From contig NZ_FCOY01000006.1 in assembly GCF_900018785.1 (NCBI RefSeq), forward strand, positions 1,178,001 through 1,242,000: a stretch of 64,000 bases of DNA. The letters run 5' to 3'. The notes below the pieces were generated by a model that did not search any database, had not been told where the DNA came from, and worked only from the letters and a program-made list of their open reading frames with translations. This stretch comes from Xanthomonas massiliensis (GTDB taxonomy: Bacteria; Pseudomonadota; Gammaproteobacteria; Xanthomonadales; Xanthomonadaceae). Shown one piece after another: positions 29,206-36,685 of the stretch (the stretch's first letter is position 1; the number at the start of each line of letters is the position of its first letter). A program made the translations under genes and the position numbers.

Positions 29206-30522
29206 ATGAACGCCCCCCACGAATCCGTTTCCCGCGCCGCCGCCGCGGCGCTCGCTCTGGCACTGGCCATGGGCACGGCGGCGGCCGCACCCGCGCGCCC
29301 CACTTCGACCACCTGGGTCGCGAGCTGGACGGCCAGCCCGCAGCCGGTCTGGGGATCGGATTTCCTGCTTCCCGCCAACGTCCCGGCCGAGCTGCACGAC
29401 CAGACCGTGCGGCAGCTGGCGCGCATCAGCCTGGGGGGCCCGCGGCTGCGCATCGTGCTCTCCAACGCCTACGGTCGCCAGCCGCTCGCCATCGGCCGGG
29501 CCACGGTCGCGCTGCCGCGCGCGGGCGGTGCCGTGGACGCGGCGAGCCTGCATGCGGTGACGTTCGGCGGGCAAGCGGCGGCGACACTCCTGCCCGGCGC
29601 ATCGCTGGTCAGCGATCCGGTGGCGCTGCCGCTGCCGGCATTGGCGCAGGTGGCCGTGAGCCTCTACCTGCCGGAGGCGACGCCGCTGGAAACCTTCCAC
29701 TGGGACGGACGCCAGACCGGTTGGATCGTTGCCGGCGACCAGACCGGCGCGGCGGCGTTGCCGGCGACTACCGGCGTCGTATCCACCACGACGGCGCGGC
29801 CCTTGCTGGCCGGCATCCAGGTCGAGACCGCGGCCGACCCGCGCGCGGTCGCCGTGATAGGCGACTCCATCACCGATGGCGCCGGCGCCAGCCTGGACCG
29901 GAACAGCCGCTGGCCGGACTTCCTGGCCGCGCGCCTGGCTCCGCGCAGCGTGGCGGTCGTCAACGCCGGCATCTCCGGCGCGCGCCTGCTTACCGACGGC
30001 ATGGGGGCCAACGCGCTGGCGCGGCTGGACCGCGACGTGCTGGCGCAACCAGGCGTGGCGAGCGTGGTGGTGATGCTGGGCATCAACGACATCGCCTGGC
30101 CCGGCACCGCCTACGCGCGCGATGCCGCGCCGCCGCCCCTGGCCACGCTGGTCGCCGGCTACCGGCAATTGATCGAGCAGGCCCACGTCCATGGCGTGCG
30201 CGTGATCGGCGCCACGCTCACGCCGTTCGCCGGCGCGCTGCCCGGCACGCCGCTGGCCGACTACTACCAGCCGGCCAAGGATACGCTGCGCCAGCAGGTG
30301 AACGCCTGGATACGCGACAGCGGCGCGTTCGACGCGGTGGTCGATTTCGACGCGCTGCTGCGCGATCCGGCCGATCCGGCCCGGCTCGACCCGCGCTTCG
30401 ATTCCGGCGACCACCTGCATCCGGGCGATGCCGGCAACCGCGCCATGGCCGAGGCCCTCGACCTCGATGCGCTCCTGCCCGGCCCCGCGGTCGCCGCGCG
30501 CCCCGCTTCCTCCGCAAACTGA
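29206..30522 (+). CDS. Exported SGNH/GDSL-family hydrolase
   Basis: A 438-aa esterase-type enzyme with an N-terminal signal peptide (about residues 1-28, Ala-rich, ending AAAAPA). The SGNH blocks are all present: VIGDSITDGAG (catalytic Ser, about residue 220), NAGISGARLL, MLGINDIAWPG and the C-terminal SGDHLHPGDAG with the catalytic Asp and His. A domain of about 180 residues precedes the catalytic part, as in secreted GDSL lipases/acyl esterases related to rhamnogalacturonan acetylesterase-like proteins. Substrate unknown. It is 28 nt upstream of an Old Yellow Enzyme gene and so probably co-transcribed. Confidence 0.87.
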   Translation: MNAPHESVSRAAAAALALALAMGTAAAAPARPTSTTWVASWTASPQPVWGSDFLLPANVPAELHDQTVRQLARISLGGPRLRIVLSNAYGRQPLAIGRATVALPRAGGAVDAASLHAVTFGGQAAATLLPGASLVSDPVALPLPALAQVAVSLYLPEATPLETFHWDGRQTGWIVAGDQTGAAALPATTGVVSTTTARPLLAGIQVETAADPRAVAVIGDSITDGAGASLDRNSRWPDFLAARLAPRSVAVVNAGISGARLLTDGMGANALARLDRDVLAQPGVASVVVMLGINDIAWPGTAYARDAAPPPLATLVAGYRQLIEQAHVHGVRVIGATLTPFAGALPGTPLADYYQPAKDTLRQQVNAWIRDSGAFDAVVDFDALLRDPADPARLDPRFDSGDHLHPGDAGNRAMAEALDLDALLPGPAVAARPASSAN

Positions 30523-30550
30523 TCTGCAATCCCCACGAGAACCGTCCGCC

Positions 30551-31681
30551 ATGAGTACCGACAACCCGCTGTTCACCCCCTATCGCCTGGGCTCGCTGCA
30601 CCTGCCCAACCGCATCGTCATGCCGCCGATGACGCGCTCGCGCGCCGCTGCCGGCAACGTCGCCACGCCGCTGATGGCCGCGTACTACGCCCAGCGCGCC
30701 GCGGCCGGCCTGATCGTCAGCGAGGGCACGCAGATCAGCCCGCAGGGCCAGGGCTACGCGTGGACGCCCGGCATCCACAGCCGCGCGCAGGTCGCCGGCT
30801 GGCGCGGCGTGACCGACGCGGTGCATGCCGCCGGCGGGCGCATCTTCGCCCAGCTGTGGCACGTGGGCCGCCTGTCGCACGTGTCGCTGCAGCCGGGCGG
30901 CGCCGCGCCGGTGTCCTCGTCGGCACTGCTGGCCGAGGGCGTCAAGGTGTTCATCGATCCCGACGGCCGCGGCCCGCAGGCCGGCGCCGGCGAGATGGTC
31001 CAGCACTCGATGCCGCGCGCGCTGGCGCTGGAGGAGATCCCCAGCATCGTGCGCGACTACGCCACCGCCGCCGCCAACGCGCTGGAGGCCGGCTTCGACG
31101 GCGTCGAGCTGCACGGCGCCAACGGCTACCTGATCAACCAGTTCATCGATTCCCGCGCCAACGCGCGCACCGACGCGTACGGCGGCTCGCTGCCCAACCG
31201 CCTGCGCTTCCTGCGCGAGGTGAGCGAGGCGGTGGCCGCCGTCACCGGGCCCGGGCGCCTGGGCGTGCGGCTGGCGCCGCTGACCACGCTCAACGGCGCC
31301 GTCGACGACACCCCGCAGGCCACCTACCTGGCGGCGGCCAAGGTGCTCGACGACATCGGCGCGGCCTACATCCACATTGCCGAGGCCGACTGGGAGGACG
31401 CCCCGGAGATGCCGGCCGCGTTCAAGGAAGCGCTGCGGCTGATCTACGGCGGCACGCTGATCTACGCCGGCAAGTACACGCTCGAACGTGCCGAGGAGGC
31501 GCTGCGCAAGAACTGGGCCGACCTGATCGGCTTCGGCCGCCCGTTCATCGCCAACCCGGACCTGCCCGAGCGCCTGCGCAACGGCTGGGCGCTGAACGTG
31601 CCCGACGCCAGCCGCTTCTTCGGCGGCGACGCGGCCGGCTATACCGACTACCCGCCCGCCCCGGCCGGGGGCGCCGCATGA
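30551..31681 (+). CDS. nemA: Old Yellow Enzyme-family alkene reductase (NemA-like)
   Basis: A 376-aa FMN-dependent ene-reductase. Landmarks are LPNRIVMPPMTRSRA at the start, the substrate-binding HGANGYLINQFID (about residues 195-207; the family has His followed by Asn or His here), RTDAYGGSLPNRLRF and GFGRPFIANPDLPERL at the C-terminal FMN site. It uses NAD(P)H to reduce activated C=C bonds of enals, enones, maleimides or nitro compounds. Its stop overlaps the MFS start (ATGA), so the two are co-translated. Confidence 0.92.
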   Translation: MSTDNPLFTPYRLGSLHLPNRIVMPPMTRSRAAAGNVATPLMAAYYAQRAAAGLIVSEGTQISPQGQGYAWTPGIHSRAQVAGWRGVTDAVHAAGGRIFAQLWHVGRLSHVSLQPGGAAPVSSSALLAEGVKVFIDPDGRGPQAGAGEMVQHSMPRALALEEIPSIVRDYATAAANALEAGFDGVELHGANGYLINQFIDSRANARTDAYGGSLPNRLRFLREVSEAVAAVTGPGRLGVRLAPLTTLNGAVDDTPQATYLAAAKVLDDIGAAYIHIAEADWEDAPEMPAAFKEALRLIYGGTLIYAGKYTLERAEEALRKNWADLIGFGRPFIANPDLPERLRNGWALNVPDASRFFGGDAAGYTDYPPAPAGGAA

Positions 31682-32895
31682 GTGCAGCGCGCGGCACCGC
31701 GCCCGGCATCTGGGCGCTGGCGGTCACCGCCTTCGCCATCGGCGTGGCCGAGTTCATCGTGGTCGGCGTGCTGCCGGCCATCGCCGCCGACCTGCACGTG
31801 CCGCTGGCGCGTGCCGGCGGCCTCGTCGGGCCGTATGCGCTGGCGCTGGCGATCGGCACGCCGCTGGTGGTGCTGGCGCTGGCGCGGTTGCCGCGCAAGC
31901 CGCTGCTGCTGGCGCTGGTGGCCGTGTTCCTGGCCGGCAACCTGCTCTCGGCGCTGTCCACCGGCTACGCCATGCTGCTGGCCGGGCGCATCGTCACCGC
32001 GGTGGCGCACGGCAGTTTCTTCGCCATCGGCGCCACGGTCGCGGCGCGGCTGGCGCCGCCCGGGCAGGCCAGCCGCGCCATCGCGCTGATGTTCGCCGGC
32101 CTGACCCTGGCGATGGTCATCGGCGTGCCGCTGGGCAGCCTGGTCGGCAACGCCCTGGGCTGGCGGCTGCCGTTCTTCGCGGTGGCGGTGCTGGCCGCGC
32201 TGGCGCTGGCGGCCACCGCGCGCTGGGTGCCGTCGATGCCGGCACCGGCGGCCGGGCCGGCGCGCGCGCAGCTGGCGGCGCTGGCCAGCCCGCCGGTGCT
32301 GGCGATGATGGCCGTCACCGTGTTCGGCTTCGGCGCCAGCTTCGCCGCCTTCACCTTCGTCACCCCCATCCTCACCGGGATCACCGGCTTCTCGATCCGT
32401 ACGGCGAGCCTGCTGCTGGTGGTGTTCGGCGCGGCCACGCTGGTCGGCAACCTGGCCGGCGGCCGCTGGGCCGCGCACCTGGGCTGGGCGGTGGCGCTGC
32501 GGCGCATGCTGGCGGCGCTGCTGCTCGTGCTCGCGGCGCTGGCCCTGGCAATGGCCAGCCGGCCGGCGATGGTGCCGCTGCTGTTCGCCTGGGGCGTGCT
32601 GGCCTTCGGCATCTCGCCGGGCCTGCAGGCCGGCATGCTGGAGACCGCGCAGCGCTGGACGCCGCGCGCGGTGGACTTCGCCTCCGCGCTGAACATCTCG
32701 GCCTTCAACCTGGGCATCACCCTGGGCGAGACGCTGGGCAGCGCCCTGGTCGCCCACGAGCGGCTGGTGCTGACGCCCTGGGCCGGGGTGGTGCTGGCAT
32801 TCGCGGCGCAGGCGCCGCTGCTGTGGCTGGGCCGGCGGCATGCCCGGACCGGCACGGCACCGGCGCCTGGTCCGCAGGGTTGCGGATCGAAATGA
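31678..32895 (+). CDS. MFS transporter, AraJ/drug-exporter type
   Basis: A 405-aa inner-membrane transporter with 12 predicted helices. It starts with the DHA1/AraJ-like segment AFAIGVAEFIVVGVLPAIA, followed by the loop 2-3 region LALARLPRKPLL and RIVTAVAHGSFFAIGATVAA in TM4. It probably exports sugars, nucleosides, or small toxic compounds in exchange for protons; the substrate is not predictable. It is the last gene of a hydrolase / ene-reductase / exporter operon. Confidence 0.87.
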   Translation: MSAARGTAPGIWALAVTAFAIGVAEFIVVGVLPAIAADLHVPLARAGGLVGPYALALAIGTPLVVLALARLPRKPLLLALVAVFLAGNLLSALSTGYAMLLAGRIVTAVAHGSFFAIGATVAARLAPPGQASRAIALMFAGLTLAMVIGVPLGSLVGNALGWRLPFFAVAVLAALALAATARWVPSMPAPAAGPARAQLAALASPPVLAMMAVTVFGFGASFAAFTFVTPILTGITGFSIRTASLLLVVFGAATLVGNLAGGRWAAHLGWAVALRRMLAALLLVLAALALAMASRPAMVPLLFAWGVLAFGISPGLQAGMLETAQRWTPRAVDFASALNISAFNLGITLGETLGSALVAHERLVLTPWAGVVLAFAAQAPLLWLGRRHARTGTAPAPGPQGCGSK

Positions 32896-33290
32896 CCCGG
32901 CTGCCGGCGCGGACACCCAATCCGCCTGGTGGGGAGGCGTGGTAAGGACACTTGGTAGGGATGCTGGTAAGGACGCCATCGGGAATGCGGGCGGACCCGG
33001 CGCGTCGCGCTCGGCAATCGACCACCGCCGGCCGACCGGCCATGCCGCTGCAGCGTGCCGGGCCGGGTCCGGCGGCCCTCGCCCTGGCCCGGACCGCGAC
33101 CGGCGATGGGGAACCGGAAGACCCCGGGTGATCGACCGGGTCGTCGCGCCCGGGCGCTGCGCTTGCATCAACAGCCGTCGATTCGCCTGGGCACCGCCCG
33201 CCGGTGCCGTATGCCCGGGACACGTCCCGCCGCCACGGCGCGCGCCCAGGCCGGCAGTCCCCCGGAGCGGCTCCGGGTCCGCGCAAATGA
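32896..33290. other. Non-coding stretch between convergent genes
   Basis: About 395 nt between the MFS gene and the ggt terminator. No gene is supported. A short GGTAAGGACRCTTGGTAGGGATGC-like run at about 32940-32970 holds two similar GGTAAGGAC copies. Several GC-rich short inverted repeats (for example CCGGAGCGGCTCCGG near 33262) are present. Confidence 0.5.
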
Positions 33291-33318
33291 GAAGGGCGGC
33301 GCCGAAGCGCCGCCCTTC
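33291..33318 (-). terminator. Hairpin terminator after ggt
   Basis: Perfect 12-bp stem GAAGGGCGGCGC / GCGCCGCCCTTC with a 4-nt loop, 38 nt beyond the ggt stop. The minus-strand flank is TCATTTG, so the T-tract is weak. Confidence 0.7.
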
Positions 33319-33355
33319 TACCCGATGTCGGCAACCAATGCCCAATATCGGCTGT

Positions 33356-35107
33356 TCAGTTGGCCGGCACCGGCGCGATCACCTCGGCCGCGCCGACCGG
33401 GTTGCGCGGGTCGCTGCCACCGAGCAGCACGCCGCGCGTCTTGTCCCATTCCACCGTCTGCAGGTTGCCCCACACATGGCTGGAACCGCGCCCGCCAGCG
33501 GCGGTGTTGCCGGGCATGACCACCTTGTGGCCCATCGCTTCCAGTCCCTTCACCGTGTCCGCGGTGAAGGCATCGGTCTCCGCGTCGATCACGTCCGGCA
33601 GCCACTGGTGGTGGTAGCGCGGCAGCGCGGCGACCTGCTGCGCGTCCAGGCCGTCGTCGTAGCCGAGGATGCCCAGCAGCACCATGGTGATGATGCGGCT
33701 GCCGCCCGGCGTGCCCAGCACCGCCAGCCGCTCGGGCGATTCCATGAAGGTGGGCGTCATCGAGCTGAGCGGGCGCTTGCCCGGCTTGGGCGCATTGGCC
33801 TCGTAGCCCATCACGCCGAAGGCGTTCGGCGTGCCCGGCTTGAGCGCGAAGTCGTCCATCTCGTCGTTGAGCAGCACGCCGGTGCCCTTGGGGATCAGGC
33901 CCGAGCCGTACAGCAGGTTGACGGTCTGGGTGGCGGCCACGCGGTTGCCGTCCTGGTCGATGATCGAGAAATGCGTGGTCTCGTCGTCCTCCAGCGGCGT
34001 CGGGTTGCCCGACAGCAGGTCGCTCGGGGTGGCCTTGTCCGGGTTGATGGTCGAGCGCAGGCCCAGCGCGTAGTCCTTGCTCAGCAGCACCCGCATCGGG
34101 ATCCGGGTGAAGTCCGGATCGCCCAGAAAGAAGGTGCGGTCGCGGTAGGCGCGGCGCATGGCCTCCACCACCATGTGGGTGCGGTGCACCGGATCCATGT
34201 CCTTGAGGTCGTAGCCTTCCAGGATCTGCAGGATCTCGGCCAGGGCGATGCCGCCGGAGGACGCCGGCGGCGCGGTGGTGATCTTCCACTGCTTGTAGTT
34301 GAAGATGATCGGCTCGCGTTCCTTGACCCGGTAGGCCGCCAGTTCCTCCGGCGTCCAGTGCCCGCCGGCCTGCTTCACGCCGGCGATCAGCTTCTTCGCG
34401 GTCTCGCCCTTGTAGAAGCCGTCGAAGCCCTTGTCCGCCAGCAGCTCCAGCGTGTGCGCCAGCTCGGGCTGCCTGAAGATGTCGCCCTCGGCGATCGGCT
34501 TGCCGCCGCGCAGGTAGACATCGCGCGTGCCGGGATAGCGCTCCATCACCTCGTGGCGCTGCGCGTAGCCCTTGGCCATGCGCGCGTACACGGGGAAGCC
34601 CTCGCGCGCGATGCGGATGGCCGGGGCCAGCGACTGCTTCAGCGGCAGCCGGCCGTGCTTGCCGGCCAGTTCGACCAGCACCGCCGGCAGCCCGGGGATA
34701 CCGGCCGACCACGGACCGTTCTGCGACTTCTCCGGGTCGAGGTTGCCGGCCTTGTCCAGGAACTTGTCCGGCGAGGCCGATTCGGGCGCGTACTCGCGCG
34801 CGTCCAGGAACAGGTCCTTACCACTGCCGGCATCGTGCAGCAGGAAGAAGCCGCCGCCGCCCAGGCCCGAGCTGATCGGCTCGACCACGCCCAGCGTGGA
34901 GGACACCGCCACGGCCGCGTCGAAGGCGTTGCCGCCCTCGCGCAGGATCTCCAGGCCGGCCTCGGTGGCCAGCTTGTGGCCGCTGGCGATGGCCGCGCCG
35001 GGCGGATGCGCCGGCGCCTGGACGCCATCGTCGGCCCAGACGGGCGCCACCACCACGAAGGCCAGCGCCAGCAACGGGCGCCACAGTTTCCGGGTCAGGA
35101 CTTTCAT
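33356..35107 (-). CDS. ggt: Gamma-glutamyltransferase, periplasmic
   Basis: A 583-aa autoprocessed enzyme that transfers or hydrolyses the gamma-glutamyl group of glutathione. It has a signal peptide (about residues 1-26, ending VWADD). The processing Thr that becomes the N-terminus of the small subunit is T377 in DDETTHFSIIDQDGN. Binding motifs SSMTPTF and GTPGGSRII follow, with the helix motif SSGLGGGGFFLLHD in the large subunit. It is complete. Its start overlaps the ferredoxin stop by 4 nt, indicating translational coupling. It acts in the periplasm on glutathione and gamma-glutamyl peptides. Confidence 0.95.
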   Translation of the reverse strand: MKVLTRKLWRPLLALAFVVVAPVWADDGVQAPAHPPGAAIASGHKLATEAGLEILREGGNAFDAAVAVSSTLGVVEPISSGLGGGGFFLLHDAGSGKDLFLDAREYAPESASPDKFLDKAGNLDPEKSQNGPWSAGIPGLPAVLVELAGKHGRLPLKQSLAPAIRIAREGFPVYARMAKGYAQRHEVMERYPGTRDVYLRGGKPIAEGDIFRQPELAHTLELLADKGFDGFYKGETAKKLIAGVKQAGGHWTPEELAAYRVKEREPIIFNYKQWKITTAPPASSGGIALAEILQILEGYDLKDMDPVHRTHMVVEAMRRAYRDRTFFLGDPDFTRIPMRVLLSKDYALGLRSTINPDKATPSDLLSGNPTPLEDDETTHFSIIDQDGNRVAATQTVNLLYGSGLIPKGTGVLLNDEMDDFALKPGTPNAFGVMGYEANAPKPGKRPLSSMTPTFMESPERLAVLGTPGGSRIITMVLLGILGYDDGLDAQQVAALPRYHHQWLPDVIDAETDAFTADTVKGLEAMGHKVVMPGNTAAGGRGSSHVWGNLQTVEWDKTRGVLLGGSDPRNPVGAAEVIAPVPAN

Positions 35108-35388
35108 TCGGCAGGGGACTCCTGTTCGTACAGTTCGGGGTGGTCGTGCTGCAGCCGGCGCAGCTTGGCCAGCAGCTCGGGCTCGCTCTCCGGATGATCC
35201 GGGTCGGGGTCGATGCATTCCACCGGGCACACCACCACGCACTGCGCCTCGTCGAAGTGCCCCACGCATTCCGTGCAGCGGGCCGGGTCGATCACGTAGA
35301 TCGTCTCGCCCATGGAGATCGCATGGTTGGGGCACGCCGGCTCGCAGACGTCGCAGTTGACGCAGAGCTCGTTGATCTTCAGCGACAT
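35104..35388 (-). CDS. YfhL-type 2[4Fe-4S] ferredoxin
   Basis: A 94-aa electron carrier. Two cluster motifs are visible: CVNCDVCEPACP (C-x2-C-x2-C-x3-C) and C-x2-C-x8-C-x3-C in the stretch TECVGHFDEAQCVVVCP. The acidic C-terminal helix, with a spacer between the Cys of the second motif, is typical of the YfhL/FdxA-like proteins. It is upstream of and overlapping ggt by 4 nt. The close ties of a ferredoxin to ggt and coaD are a conserved arrangement in xanthomonads as far as I recall, with no known functional reason. Confidence 0.92.
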   Translation of the reverse strand: MSLKINELCVNCDVCEPACPNHAISMGETIYVIDPARCTECVGHFDEAQCVVVCPVECIDPDPDHPESEPELLAKLRRLQHDHPELYEQESPAE

Positions 35389-35484
35389 GGTGGACCGGGG
35401 AAAACGTTGGCCTCCATTGTGCTACAGGCCCGCACGGCTGTCGTTGCAGGCATGGAACGCAGGCAGCGCCCGCGGCAACGCAAA

Positions 35485-35510
35485 GGGGCCGCCCGCGAAC
35501 GGACGGCCCC
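35485..35510 (-). terminator. Intrinsic terminator after the 36-kb lipoprotein gene
   Basis: On the minus strand GGGGCCGTCCG pairs with CGGGCGGCCCC (one G-U pair), loop TTCG, followed by TTTGCG. It is 36 nt beyond the stop. Confidence 0.8.
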
Positions 35511-35516
35511 CTGCCG

Positions 35517-35540
35517 CCGGTGGCGCCGCGGCGCCACCGG
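35517..35540. repeat. Perfect 24-bp palindrome
   Basis: CCGGTGGCGCCG followed at once by its reverse complement, with no loop, just 5 nt after the lipoprotein stop and next to a terminator hairpin. It could add a second stem to the transcript end, or be a protein-binding site. Confidence 0.6.
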
Positions 35541-35545
35541 GTCGA

Positions 35546-36046
35546 TCACTTGGCTTCGACGAACACGTAGTCGGCGCCGGTCGGCTCGATCACCGCCTTC
35601 ACCCGGTCGTTGTCGGCCGCCTCGCCGATGTAGAGCACGCGCACGCCCTTCATCGAGTTCGGCGCCACGCCCTTGAACGCGGCCTGGATCAGGTCGGCCA
35701 TCTTCGCCGAGGCCGACGAGCCGAACGCCAGCATGTTGCCCGGCTGCACGCCGCGGCTGATGGAGGTGGTCACGCTCTCGACCTGGCGGTCGTAGCTGGC
35801 CTGGAAGTCCGGGTCCGATTCCGGCGGCAGGTAGTACAGGTACGGGTTGTTGGTCACGCTGCCCAGGTTCTGGCCGACCACGGTCTGCAGGTACTGCTTC
35901 CAGCCGTTGTTGTCGTCCTTGGCCGGCAGTGCCGGCGCGGCCTGGGCCTGCTCGGCGGCCGGGACCGCGGCCTCCTGCTTCTTGCAGGCCGCCAGGGCCA
36001 TTGCCGCCATCACCGCGGCCAGGATCAAACGGGTGCTCTTGTTCAT
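35546..36046 (-). CDS. Putative lipoprotein of unknown function
   Basis: A 166-aa protein with a lipoprotein signal peptide (MNKSTRLILAAVMAAMALAAC, lipobox LAAC, Cys at residue 21). A linker rich in Ala, Pro and Gln follows. The remaining globular part (about residues 48-166) contains NNPYLYYLPPESDPDFQ, SRGVQPGNMLAFGSSASAKMADLI and VRVLYIGEAADNDRVKAVIEP, conserved-looking but not tied to a known family by me. It is expected on the periplasmic side of a membrane. It lies between coaD and the ferredoxin gene, all on the minus strand. Confidence 0.75.
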   Translation of the reverse strand: MNKSTRLILAAVMAAMALAACKKQEAAVPAAEQAQAAPALPAKDDNNGWKQYLQTVVGQNLGSVTNNPYLYYLPPESDPDFQASYDRQVESVTTSISRGVQPGNMLAFGSSASAKMADLIQAAFKGVAPNSMKGVRVLYIGEAADNDRVKAVIEPTGADYVFVEAK

Positions 36047-36085
36047 GCTGGGACTCCTCCCCTTGGGAACTGTCGATGGACCGGG

Positions 36086-36685
<600 letters not shown>

